Source: Candidatus Poribacteria bacterium (GTDB lineage Bacteria; Poribacteria; WGA-4E; PCPOR2b). From it: a stretch of DNA of 64,000 bases. The stretch lies in assembly GCA_022826645.1 (NCBI GenBank), contig JAJDUM010000017.1, positions 1 through 64,000 on the forward strand, in the 5' to 3' direction. Below the pieces are notes generated by a model that searched no databases, was not told where the DNA came from, and saw only the letters and a program-made list of their open reading frames with translations. The position numbers and the translations under genes were made by a program. Of the stretch, positions 46,095 to 54,624 are shown piece after piece (positions within the stretch are counted from its first letter, which is position 1; the number at the start of each line of letters is the position of its first letter).

Positions 46095-48164
46095 ATGACA
46101 ACGAGACCGTTTCTCAATCTCGCCATTCTGTTTGTTTCCACTCTATTTCTTCACTCAAACACCCTCGCTCAAGATTGTAATCAATGGAATTTGCCCAAAG
46201 ATGCGAAAGTGCGTCTCGGTAAGGGGCGGGTTCTTGATATAGCACATTCACCCGATGGCACTCAGCTTGCCGTAGCAAGTACCATTGGCGTTTGGCTGTA
46301 CAATTTAGGTACTGGTGCGGAAATCGCCCTTCTCGCCGGACATACCGGTTGGGTACTTTCTGTGACCTTTTCCCCGGACAGTAAGATCCTCGCCAGCGGT
46401 GGCATTGACGAAACAATACGGTTGTGGGATGCCGACACAGCACAACATAAGGCAACCATAAGTGGACATGGACATGATATCAGATCCATGGCGTTCTCAC
46501 CAGACGGAAAGACACTCGCGAGCAGTGGCGGGCACGACGGGACAATACGGCTGTGGGACATCGCGAACGGACGGCTTCGGGCAACCCTTGAGGGGCATGG
46601 GCATGATGTCAGTTCTGTGACCTTTTCGCCAGACGGGACAAAAGTGGCTAGTGGCAGCTGGGACGAAATGATAAGGGTGTGGGATGCCTCCACAGGGGAA
46701 CATCTGCAAACTCTTTTTGGGCATCAGGGTGCCGTTTATTCTATTGCGTTTTCCGCCGATGGCAAGACCCTTGCCAGTGGCAGCGAGGATGACACAATTC
46801 TATGCTGGGATTTGGAGAGTGGAAAGGTCAAGACGACGCTTAAAGGACATACGGATTCCGTCTTCTCTCTGGCGTTCTTAGCAGATGAGAACACCCTCGC
46901 TAGTGGCAGCTGGGACAATACTATCCGATTCTGGGACGTGGCAACAGGAACCATCAAGATGACGCTTAAAGGGCATGGGGATGCTATCTTTCCTGTTGCG
47001 TTTTCGCCGGATGGGAAGACGCTTGCGACCAGCAGTAGCTACGACGGAATGATCCGGCTATGGGATGTAGAGACCGGTGAGATTAAGGCAACTCTTAAAG
47101 GACATATGCATGATATACAGTCCGTGGTATTTTCCCCGGGGGGGAACACGTTGGCAAGTAGCAGCCAAGATTCTATGATGTGGTTGGGAGCGGCTAGCAC
47201 CGGAAAGCACAACGCGACCCTTTTGACCGCCACAATCCGGTTGTGGGAGGTTACCACCGGAAAGCAGAAAGCAGCCTTGGATAGATACATAGTCCGGTTT
47301 TCCTCTGTGGTATTCTCTCCGGATGGGAAAACACTTGCCGGCGGCAGTGATGATTACACGATTCGACTGTGGGAGGCGGACACCGGGGAACAGAAGGCAA
47401 CCCTTGAGGGACATATGGACTGGGGCACAGCCGTGGCGTTTTCTCCTGACGGCAAAATACTTGCCAGCGGCAGCGACGATTACACGATTCGACTATGGGA
47501 GGTAGAGACAGCAGAACTGAAGGCAACACTCAAAGGTCACACGGCCGAAGTCAATTCCGTCGCATTTTCTCCTGACGGCAAAATACTTGCCAGCGGCAGT
47601 TGGGACCATACAATCCGGCTGTGGAACGTTGGCACCGGGGAGCAGAACACAGTGCTTGAAGGACACACCGATCAGGTTACCTCCGTAGTATTCTGCCCAG
47701 ATGGCATTACTATATTAAGTAGAAGTCAGGACCACACGATCCGGTTGTGGGATACTCACGCTGGGACCTACAAGGCAACCCTTTCCGGTGGGACGGATTG
47801 GGTCATTCGGTTAGTATCCTCTCCAGATGGCAAGACGTTTGCGGGTGGAGGATATCGCGATACGATTCAGCTGTGGGACGCGGGAACTGGGAAAGAGAAA
47901 GCAACGATTGATGGTCATATGGACTATATCTTTGCTGTAGCATTCTCACCAGACGGGAAGACGCTCGCCAGCGGCAGTTGGGACCACACGATTGGATTAT
48001 GGGAGGTCAACACCGGAAAACACAAGGAAACCTTTGAAGGCCATACCGCTCGGGTTCACTCCGTCGCATTTTCGCCAGACGGAACAACACTTGCCAGCGG
48101 AAGCGAAGACGGAACAACCTTACTGTGGCAGCTCACCTCCCCTGCGGCAAAATCGACCGAGTGA
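46095..48164 (+). CDS. Exported WD40-repeat beta-propeller protein
   Basis: A 689-residue protein with an N-terminal signal peptide (FLNLAILFVSTLFLHSNTLAQ) and about fifteen WD40 repeats of the form GHTDSVFSLAF..DGKTLASGSWDNTIRLWDV. This number would build two seven-bladed propellers. One repeat (around 47160-47240) is damaged: WLGAASTGKHNATLLTATIRLWEV lacks the loop and two strands expected between them, consistent with a deletion by recombination between repeats that kept the frame. Propellers of this type are binding scaffolds, and location would be periplasmic or outside. The ligand is unknown. Confidence 0.88.
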   Translation: MTTRPFLNLAILFVSTLFLHSNTLAQDCNQWNLPKDAKVRLGKGRVLDIAHSPDGTQLAVASTIGVWLYNLGTGAEIALLAGHTGWVLSVTFSPDSKILASGGIDETIRLWDADTAQHKATISGHGHDIRSMAFSPDGKTLASSGGHDGTIRLWDIANGRLRATLEGHGHDVSSVTFSPDGTKVASGSWDEMIRVWDASTGEHLQTLFGHQGAVYSIAFSADGKTLASGSEDDTILCWDLESGKVKTTLKGHTDSVFSLAFLADENTLASGSWDNTIRFWDVATGTIKMTLKGHGDAIFPVAFSPDGKTLATSSSYDGMIRLWDVETGEIKATLKGHMHDIQSVVFSPGGNTLASSSQDSMMWLGAASTGKHNATLLTATIRLWEVTTGKQKAALDRYIVRFSSVVFSPDGKTLAGGSDDYTIRLWEADTGEQKATLEGHMDWGTAVAFSPDGKILASGSDDYTIRLWEVETAELKATLKGHTAEVNSVAFSPDGKILASGSWDHTIRLWNVGTGEQNTVLEGHTDQVTSVVFCPDGITILSRSQDHTIRLWDTHAGTYKATLSGGTDWVIRLVSSPDGKTFAGGGYRDTIQLWDAGTGKEKATIDGHMDYIFAVAFSPDGKTLASGSWDHTIGLWEVNTGKHKETFEGHTARVHSVAFSPDGTTLASGSEDGTTLLWQLTSPAAKSTE

Positions 48165-48191
48165 ACTTCTCCTAGGCGACACCTTTTTGCT

Positions 48192-49760
48192 TCACTCCAC
48201 TACCACGGCTCGCACCTTAAAGCGCGCTGCTTGGTTCACGAGATGCATCAACTCATCGCTCCGCTCAACTTGGATTTGCGGTAAGATACCTTCAATGATT
48301 TGATGCACAGCCTCCAAACTGCCCCCCTGTGCCCAGAAACTATCCCGTAGAATTTCGGCAAATTCCGCGATGGCGGCGACCAGCTGAAACTCCGGAGGCG
48401 CATCTTCAAACGCATCTTCAAGTTCCGCGGCAAAGATATCTTTGCTCACCTCTGTAACTTGACGGGAATCCGGATCTTCGTGCCGTATAGAAACGGTTGC
48501 GAGTTGACCCAGTGCGCTTTCATGGAGTTTAATCTCGTAGAGTGCTGTCACACTATGCCCCGCACCAATTTCTCCACCGTCCGCATTATCGTCCCGGAAA
48601 TCTTCATGATCGAGACGACGGTTCTCATAACCGAGTAGGCGGAAGCGACTGACGACCTGCGGGTTGAAATCAACCTGAACTTTTGCCTCCCTCGCTATAA
48701 CCTGTAATGTGCCAGTCAGGTTCTCCACAAAAATCCGCTTTGCTTCGTGGAGGGTATCGACATAAGCGTAGGTACCATTTCCCTTGTTGGCGAGCTGTTC
48801 CATGAGGATATCGTTGTAATTTCCCATCCCGAAACCGACTGTTGTTAACGTTATCCCCTCCTCAACGTGGGCGCGGACCTGCCTGAGAATGGCATCGGAC
48901 CCCGTTTCCCCAACATTGGCAACGCCATCCGAACAAAGCACAACCCTGTTAATACTACCAAATCGTGCATGCTTTAGGGCGAGATCATAGCCCACGCGAA
49001 GCCCTTCGTCGGCATTCGTTGCCCCCTCTGGCGCAAGCGAATTGATTGCTGCAAGGGTCTCCTCACGCCCCTCAACACCCGTGTGCGGCAGTAAGACCTT
49101 TGCCCGAGAGCCGTAGACAACGATGCCCACCTCATCGCCGGGACGGAGTTGCTCGACAAGAAGCGTCAACGCCCGTTTCACCAGTCCCAACCGATTCTCC
49201 ATTGCCATTGAGCCAGAGACATCAATCACGAAGGTCAATATGGCGTCCTTGCGGTTCTCATCGGGGATACGCCGCCCTTGGATCCCGATTCGCAATAGTT
49301 GCAGCCGCTTCCCTTCGCCGAATATAGAGGGTGCACCTTCAATATAGACGGCAAATGCTCCATGCAACGGTGGTTCGTAATTGTAATCAAAGGCGTTGAC
49401 AAATTCCTCGACACGCACAGCTTCCGGCGGAGGTAGGAGACCATCTCGGAGATAACGCCGTGTGACGGAATAGGAGGCGGTGTCTACATCCATACCAAAC
49501 GTTGAGAAATGGTCATCTTCCGTATCGATAAACGGATTGGTGCCATAATTCTTGAAGAACACATCGTCAAATGCCGCGCCGTTTGGAGGGTTCAACCCCG
49601 GCGGGGAGGCGTCAAACAGTCCGTAACTGGCGTCCGATTCAGCATAAGAATCGTCGTCATCGTCACCGTCGCCGCCGCAGCCTGTGTAGATTAGGATTAT
49701 GTGCCCGCACACTGCCAAGGCGATCAGCAGTTGACATAGAGAATTGAATTTCGTTTTCAT
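48192..49760 (-). CDS. Lipoprotein with von Willebrand factor A domain (YfbK-like)
   Basis: The ATG at 49760 follows GGAGG; the longer frame adds 13 residues without a site. The 522-residue product has a lipoprotein signal with lipobox IYTGC, then an acidic linker (GDGDDDDDSYAESD). A conserved VWA-associated N-terminal domain follows (FSTFGMDVDTASYSVTRRYL). The VWA domain has an intact MIDAS motif (VIDVSGSMAMENR), and a DUF3520-like C-terminal domain ends the protein. The same layout is found in E. coli YfbK. Function is presumably metal-dependent protein binding at the cell surface or periplasm. Confidence 0.9.
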   Translation of the reverse strand: MKTKFNSLCQLLIALAVCGHIILIYTGCGGDGDDDDDSYAESDASYGLFDASPPGLNPPNGAAFDDVFFKNYGTNPFIDTEDDHFSTFGMDVDTASYSVTRRYLRDGLLPPPEAVRVEEFVNAFDYNYEPPLHGAFAVYIEGAPSIFGEGKRLQLLRIGIQGRRIPDENRKDAILTFVIDVSGSMAMENRLGLVKRALTLLVEQLRPGDEVGIVVYGSRAKVLLPHTGVEGREETLAAINSLAPEGATNADEGLRVGYDLALKHARFGSINRVVLCSDGVANVGETGSDAILRQVRAHVEEGITLTTVGFGMGNYNDILMEQLANKGNGTYAYVDTLHEAKRIFVENLTGTLQVIAREAKVQVDFNPQVVSRFRLLGYENRRLDHEDFRDDNADGGEIGAGHSVTALYEIKLHESALGQLATVSIRHEDPDSRQVTEVSKDIFAAELEDAFEDAPPEFQLVAAIAEFAEILRDSFWAQGGSLEAVHQIIEGILPQIQVERSDELMHLVNQAARFKVRAVVVE

Positions 49761-49898
49761 GTGGAATAGCCTCCTTCCCTTTTTACATAACACACCCAAA
49801 CATAATGACTACCTTGCTATATTCGTTAGTTAGCCATATTAGCGGAATTATTCAATTTATTCCGATTTTCGTTTGATAGATATGTATAAAGTAACACA

Positions 49899-50612
49899 CT
49901 ATTCCACCCTTGACGGGGAACCCGCAATCACGATGGTGAACTCGCCCCGTGGCGGCGTCCGCTGGAGTTTCTCAATCGCTTCGGTCACCTCGCCCCGAAA
50001 AACCTCCTCGAACTTTTTCGTCAATTCACGCGCTATGGTAACCTGCCGACCACCGAATATCTCTAGCACATCACCCAGAAATGGAATGATCCGATGCGGC
50101 GATTCGTAGAAGATGAGAGTACGTTTTTCCCCACGCAGATCTGTAAGTTGGCGTTTGCGTCTACCCGACTTAGGCGAAAGGAAGCCTTCAAAGACGAAGT
50201 TGTGCAGCGGCAACCCTGCAACCGAAGCCGCCGCGATACAGGCTGAGGGACCGGGAATCGGAATGATGGGGATTCCCGCTTCGATGCACTGGGCAAGAAG
50301 TCGATAGCCGGGATCCGAGATTGTCGGTGTGCCCGCATCGGACACCAACGCGATCGATTCTCCCGCTTTCAACCGTGCAACCAACCTTTCGCCCTTTTGG
50401 ATTTGGTTGCCTTCAAAGTAACTGGTGGTTGGCGTACTGATCTTGTAGTGGCCAAGCAGCCGGCGCGTGTGGCGGGTGTCCTCTGCAGCGATGAGATCAA
50501 CCTCTTTGAGGGTTCGCAACGCGCGGAGCGTGATGTCCTCCAGATTGCCGATCGGTGTGCTCACAATGTAGAGGACACCCTCTGTTGAATTGAGATCGGT
50601 GGACTGTGCCAT
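49899..50612 (-). CDS. rsmI: 16S rRNA 2'-O-ribose C1402 methyltransferase
   Basis: The ATG at 50612 begins MAQSTDLNSTEGVLYIVSTPIGNL, the usual RsmI start; a longer frame would lie inside the upstream gene. The 237-residue enzyme methylates the ribose of C1402 in the decoding centre of 16S rRNA. SAM-binding and family motifs are STPIGNLEDITLRAL, AAEDTRHTRRLLGHY, LVSDAGTPTISDPGYRL and GPSACIAAASVAGLP. It is on the short side, ending just after the core domain (EFTIVIAGSP). Only 4 bp separate it from the dehydratase gene upstream, so the two are likely coupled. Confidence 0.95.
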   Translation of the reverse strand: MAQSTDLNSTEGVLYIVSTPIGNLEDITLRALRTLKEVDLIAAEDTRHTRRLLGHYKISTPTTSYFEGNQIQKGERLVARLKAGESIALVSDAGTPTISDPGYRLLAQCIEAGIPIIPIPGPSACIAAASVAGLPLHNFVFEGFLSPKSGRRKRQLTDLRGEKRTLIFYESPHRIIPFLGDVLEIFGGRQVTIARELTKKFEEVFRGEVTEAIEKLQRTPPRGEFTIVIAGSPSRVE

Positions 50613-50616
50613 TCTT

Positions 50617-51741
50617 TTAGAAGTCGGCAAAAGAACCGTCGTCCTCGTGCCAGAACATCCCTCGCAACTGGAACGTATCATCCCGAAATGCTTCGATGGC
50701 TTCATCTTCCATATCGACACCCAACCCCGGTGCCGTTGGCAATTCGATAAATCCGTCCTTCAGGGTCAGTGGCTCGTTAAACAGTCCCTGTCCGCGATTG
50801 TGTCCGCCCTCGCAGATGAGAAGGTTGGGTATGGTTGCCATCACGTGCACTGATGCTGCCACGCCGACGGGTCCTGCCGCGTTGTGTGGAGCTATCGCCA
50901 TGTTGTGGATCTCTGCCATTGTTGCAATCTTCTTTAACTCCATGATCCCGCCGGAGTGTCGGATATCGGGTTGCAAGATGGCGCACATTTCACGCTCGAT
51001 TACCTCACGGAAACTCCACCGCGTCAGGTGGCGTTCCCCCGTCGCAATCGGCACTGTCGTTGACCGTGATAACGCCAACAACGGTTCGTTGTTCTCCGGA
51101 TGACACGGTTCTTCGGCAAACATCGGACGTAAGGGTTCCAACTCCTTCACGAAGATTGTCGCCATGGTCGGACTGAACCGACGGTGGAGATCCACACCGA
51201 TATCGACTTCGTCTCCTACCGCTTCGCGCACCGCAGCGACACGGGCGACCATCTCATCGATCGCTTTTGGTGTGTCCACAAAACGCACGGGACCTTGCGA
51301 ACCGCCCATCTTCAGGGCGCTGAAGCCTCTCTCAACAGCGGCCTTTGCATTCTCCGCACACTCCTGCGGTGTTGCGCCGCCCGACGCGGTGTACACACGG
51401 ATACGCCGACGCACTGAGCCACCGAGCAGTTTCCATACCGGCAGCCCCACCGACTTGCCGAACACATCCCACATTGCCATCTCGATACCGCTTAACGCGC
51501 CGACCAAGACCGGCATACTCCGGCTGTAACTGGATCGGAACATCGCTTGCCAGTGGTCTTCGATCTGTAAGGGATCTCTGCCTATGAGATACTCCCCCAT
51601 ATCGTCCACCGCTTGAGCGACTGGACGCCAGTGCGCGTAGTTCATCGGTTCACCAAAGCCAACCAAGCCTTCGTCGGTAAACATCTTCAAAACCATAGCG
51701 CGTCCACGTATCGGAATCGTTTCAAACCCTGTTATTTTCAC
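50617..51741 (-). CDS. Galactonate dehydratase-like enolase superfamily enzyme
   Basis: A 374-residue enzyme starting at GTG behind AGGAG. It carries the full MR/MLE set: FGKSVGLPVWKLLGG, the Lys in SALKMGGSQG, metal ligands Asp in IGVDLHRRFSP, Glu in FAEEPCHPENN and Glu in IATGERHLTRW, Asp in LQPDIRHSGGI, and the base His in IAPHNAAGPVG. This pattern is that of D-galactonate dehydratase (DgoD) and related acid-sugar dehydratases. The exact sugar acid is not certain. It contrasts with the enzyme at 7106, which has an altered third ligand. It is co-oriented with rsmI. Confidence 0.9.
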   Translation of the reverse strand: MKITGFETIPIRGRAMVLKMFTDEGLVGFGEPMNYAHWRPVAQAVDDMGEYLIGRDPLQIEDHWQAMFRSSYSRSMPVLVGALSGIEMAMWDVFGKSVGLPVWKLLGGSVRRRIRVYTASGGATPQECAENAKAAVERGFSALKMGGSQGPVRFVDTPKAIDEMVARVAAVREAVGDEVDIGVDLHRRFSPTMATIFVKELEPLRPMFAEEPCHPENNEPLLALSRSTTVPIATGERHLTRWSFREVIEREMCAILQPDIRHSGGIMELKKIATMAEIHNMAIAPHNAAGPVGVAASVHVMATIPNLLICEGGHNRGQGLFNEPLTLKDGFIELPTAPGLGVDMEDEAIEAFRDDTFQLRGMFWHEDDGSFADF

Positions 51742-51866
51742 GGTATTCTCCTGTGTATCGCTAAAATTGAATGGAAAAATTCTGTCGCTACATGATAATA
51801 CATTGAGGATGCGGTGTCAATGATGGAAAGTGCAAAGCCCAAGATTCAACCGTTCTCAATTTTCGA

Positions 51867-51895
51867 TTGAAGGCTTTCCTGCAATGGGATATAAT
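51867..51895 (+). promoter_or_regulatory. Sigma-70-type promoter at the start of the defence island
   Basis: TTGAAG (51867-51872) and consensus TATAAT (51890-51895) separated by 17 bp, 59 bp upstream of the small gene at 51955. It may drive the whole rightward block. Confidence 0.6.
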
Positions 51896-51954
51896 AACAC
51901 AAGTTGCTGTCTGTCTTGGAAGAACTGATTTTTCTTTAGCAATGGAGGGACACA

Positions 51955-52191
51955 ATGAGTCAAGACGAATTAAGCCTTGAAACCCACAAACAAGCACTTG
52001 AGTTTCAGCGAATCGGCAATCGTGCTGTCAAAAGGGCACAGGAGGAAAATCGAAAAAAAGGCATCCCAAATGTCTACTCCTTTAATGGGCACATCTACTA
52101 CGAACTGCCAAATGGGGAATTGACGAAGGATAAAAAAACAGTAGACGAACTGCTCTCAGCCGTTGAAAGGAAGCGTCAAGCTAAACATTAG
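51955..52191 (+). CDS. Small charged protein, 78 aa, unknown
   Basis: I do not recognise a family. The ATG follows GGAGGGACACA and the promoter at 51867. The protein is very polar: a predicted long N-terminal helix (LETHKQALEFQRIGNRAVKR), then IPNVYSFNGHIYYELPNGEL and a Lys-rich tail. The middle segment reads like a small beta-hairpin. Small basic proteins of this kind are often antitoxins or DNA-binding partners, and the gene leads into the ATPase/DUF4276 pair 89 bp later, but there is no direct evidence of function. Confidence 0.65.
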   Translation: MSQDELSLETHKQALEFQRIGNRAVKRAQEENRKKGIPNVYSFNGHIYYELPNGELTKDKKTVDELLSAVERKRQAKH

Positions 52192-52280
52192 AAAAATCGC
52201 AATGCTCCTTCTGTATTGATGACTGCCGTGCTAATTGCAGGCCTCTCCACGATTTGGGAGGACAAGATTGGAACATTGAT

Positions 52281-53462
52281 ATGAAAGATTCAACGTTTAT
52301 CACAAGAGTTGTCCTGAGAAACTACAAGAGTATCGCTGCATGTGATGTGCAGCTGCGTCCATTGACGTTTCTTGTGGGACCTAACGGCGCAGGCAAGAGC
52401 AATTTTCTGGATTCTCTACGATTCGTCACCGATGCAGTGGATTCATCGCTAGACCACGCTATACGTAATCGAGGGGGTACTGATGATATTCACTGCCGCT
52501 CTGGGGGCCGGCCAAAGCATTTCAGTATTCGTTTGGATTTCACTTTGTCCGAAGGTTCCACTGGACACTATGCTTTTCGTATCGGTGACTTTTCGCGTGG
52601 CAGGTACAAAGTTCAAAGGGAAGAGTGTGTACTTCGGAGCACACAGCAGCCCACTCAAGAAGATTACTTCTATGTTAAAAATGGCACCGTAACTAAAGCG
52701 AGTGTGGAGGTAGTTCCGGCTGCTGCAACTAATCGACTCTACTTGGTCAATGCGTCCAGCCTGAAAGAATTTCGCCCTGTCTACGAGGCGTTCTCCCGCA
52801 TGGGATTTTATAGTCTTAACCTTGATAAAATTAAGGATCTCCAGGCACCTGATCCGGGCGATCTGCTTACTCGTGATGGGAGCAACCTTGCAAGTGTTTT
52901 TAAGCAACTTTCACCGTCCGTGAAGGGATACATTAAGGAATATCTAGCGGTGATTGTCCCCAGCGTGGATAAGATAGAAGCAAGAAAGTATGGCCCTAAA
53001 GAAGGGTTGGTATTCACGCAGAACGTTGCAAAAGCAGAGGGATCACAGCGATTTTTCGCAAACAGTATGTCCGATGGCACCCTCCACGCGTTGGGAATTC
53101 TTGTCGCGCTGTTTCAAGAACCCCACGCCTCGAAAAAGCGTGTGCTGCTCGTGGGAATTGAAGAACCGGAGAGCGCACTTCACCCGGCGGCGGCAGGGGT
53201 GTTTCTTGATGCACTCCGGGACGCTGCCAACAGGACACAAATCATCATCACCAGTCACAGTCCAGACCTCCTTGATGACAAGGAGTTTGATCCTGAATCA
53301 ATTCTCGCGGTCGAAGTCCGTGACGGTATTACAGTGATCGCTGATATAGATGAAGCAGCAAGGTCCACAGTGCGCGATCGGTTGTATACAACTGGTGAAC
53401 TTCTACGCATCAATCAATTGCAACCCAATCCGGACTCTATTGATACTGCAACGGTGAAATAA
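52281..53462 (+). CDS. AAA (ABC/OLD-like) ATPase, predicted defence component
   Basis: The ATG at 52281 is preferred; the longer frame from a TTG at 52254 has no supporting site. The 393-residue protein belongs to the AAA_21/OLD-like ABC ATPases. It opens ITRVVLRNYKSIAACDVQLR, with Walker A GPNGAGKSNFLD (about residues 32-43), a signature-like segment FANSMSDGTLHALGILVAL, Walker B LLVGIEEPESALHP and the switch His in IIITSHSPDLLD. There is no C-terminal Toprim domain, unlike OLD nucleases, but the next gene encodes a Toprim-like protein. This suggests a split OLD-type nuclease system; target and trigger are unknown. Confidence 0.9.
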   Translation: MKDSTFITRVVLRNYKSIAACDVQLRPLTFLVGPNGAGKSNFLDSLRFVTDAVDSSLDHAIRNRGGTDDIHCRSGGRPKHFSIRLDFTLSEGSTGHYAFRIGDFSRGRYKVQREECVLRSTQQPTQEDYFYVKNGTVTKASVEVVPAAATNRLYLVNASSLKEFRPVYEAFSRMGFYSLNLDKIKDLQAPDPGDLLTRDGSNLASVFKQLSPSVKGYIKEYLAVIVPSVDKIEARKYGPKEGLVFTQNVAKAEGSQRFFANSMSDGTLHALGILVALFQEPHASKKRVLLVGIEEPESALHPAAAGVFLDALRDAANRTQIIITSHSPDLLDDKEFDPESILAVEVRDGITVIADIDEAARSTVRDRLYTTGELLRINQLQPNPDSIDTATVK

Positions 53463-53526
53463 CTCTTTTCGCCTGATTTTAAGACGGGGCAATTTTAAGT
53501 CAAACGCAGGAAAAGGGAAGACGTGG

Positions 53527-54135
53527 ATGACAGTTAAAATCGGCTGCATTGTTGAAGGACAGGGCAAAGAAAAAGCTGTGCCAATCCTGATTCGACGCAT
53601 CGCTGAGAGTCTTTATCCAGAATTGCTGATTGACACACCGCGTCCCTTTCACGTTTTCAGAAATCAAGTTGTTAAGACAGGAGAGATTGAACGAGCAGTC
53701 AACTTGACAGCAGTAAAGATTGGCAGGCGAGGTGCTATATTTATCCTCCTTGACAGCGAGGATGACTGCCCGGCGCAATTAGGACCAGAGCTACGCCGCC
53801 GCGCTCAACAAACTCGTAGTGATCTGCCGATTGCCGTCGTCTTGGCAAAACGCGAATTTGAAGCATGGTTTCTTGCGGCAGCCGAGTCACTTCGCGGCTA
53901 TAAGGGGTTACAAAATGACCTCGAGCCCCCAAATAATCCGGAGGAAATCCGTGGTGCAAAGGAATGGCTGAGACAGCGGATGGAGGGCACTAGAACCTAT
54001 AGTTCAACGCGTAACCAAGCCGGATTTACAGATCGCTTTGACCTTGACCAAGCGCGTCAAGCAGATTCGTTTGATAAGTGCTACCGGGATATTGTTCGCC
54101 TCCTCGACGAATTGCGACAGACAAACGACACATAG
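53527..54135 (+). CDS. DUF4276 protein, Toprim-like predicted nuclease
   Basis: A 202-residue DUF4276 member. The N-terminal strand ends in IGCIVEGQGKEKAVPIL, matching the Toprim first motif (hydrophobic-EG..E), and the second acidic motif is FILLDSEDDCP, like the Toprim DxD. VVLAKREFEAWFLAA is a conserved block of the family. In known genomes DUF4276 genes sit directly after AAA_21 ATPase genes, as here (64 bp downstream). The pair resembles split OLD/PARIS-like systems in which an ATPase controls a Toprim effector. Nuclease activity is predicted, not shown. Confidence 0.85.
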   Translation: MTVKIGCIVEGQGKEKAVPILIRRIAESLYPELLIDTPRPFHVFRNQVVKTGEIERAVNLTAVKIGRRGAIFILLDSEDDCPAQLGPELRRRAQQTRSDLPIAVVLAKREFEAWFLAAAESLRGYKGLQNDLEPPNNPEEIRGAKEWLRQRMEGTRTYSSTRNQAGFTDRFDLDQARQADSFDKCYRDIVRLLDELRQTNDT

Positions 54136-54162
54136 CTTGCGAGGTGGGTTTAAGGTTTTGTC

Positions 54163-54450
54163 ATGATTGCAGAAATTCAAAGTACAATCGCAGAAGCGAA
54201 GGACGAAATTCGACGGAGATACAAAGCCGAGATTAAAGGAATCTTCGGTTCGTATGCACGGGGTGATTTTCATGCGGACAGTGATCTGGATCTCTTGGTG
54301 GATTTCGATGCGGGTGCTAATCTATTCGATCTTGTCGGCCTCCAACAGTTTTTAGAGGAGAAGTTGGGCTGTAAGGTGGATCTGGTGTCGCGCCGCTCAC
54401 TCCGCGCGGAACTTCGCGCCTCCGTGCTAAACGAAATGATAAACCTATGA
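54163..54450 (+). CDS. MNT-type nucleotidyltransferase (MntA-like antitoxin)
   Basis: A 95-residue minimal nucleotidyltransferase. The active-site motif GSYARGDFHADSDLDLLVDF (residues about 29-48) includes the GS..RG core and the two Asp of DLD plus a third Asp downstream. In known type VII toxin-antitoxin systems MntA AMPylates and silences a HEPN RNase encoded next to it. Here the expected HEPN gene is absent; the overlapping ATG begins only a 16-codon frame. The gene is 27 bp from the DUF4276 stop. Confidence 0.88.
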   Translation: MIAEIQSTIAEAKDEIRRRYKAEIKGIFGSYARGDFHADSDLDLLVDFDAGANLFDLVGLQQFLEEKLGCKVDLVSRRSLRAELRASVLNEMINL

Positions 54451-54497
54451 GAGATAGTAGACGGACAAAATCGCGTGGTATGAACATTGTGTGTTGA
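54447..54497 (+). pseudogene. Possible remnant of a HEPN toxin start
   Basis: The ATG overlaps the MNT stop codon as ATGA, the arrangement used by MNT/HEPN pairs. The frame reads MRDSRRTKSRGMNIVC and stops. The first residues resemble the usual HEPN partner opening, but nothing of the helical domain or the RxxxxH motif follows. It is probably what is left after deletion of the toxin, though chance similarity in so few codons cannot be excluded. Confidence 0.35.
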
Positions 54498-54624
54498 GGG
54501 CTGATGTTTGTCCCGATACGTTTGCGCTTGCAGCAGATCCCGGGGGCAGCACAGTCCTGCGTCCACACAGCGAGAAGGGGACATACTTTATGAACACAAC
54601 TGATTAATTTGCAAGGAATTGGGT

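Noticed and set aside
46114..47529. Leftward frames across the WD40 gene
   Set aside because: They repeat with the WD40 period and have no independent start signals, so they are antisense shadows.
54498..54618. Sequence between the HEPN remnant and HigB as a mobile-element end
   Set aside because: No terminal repeats, transposase or target duplication can be seen; it is more likely left over from the lost toxin gene.
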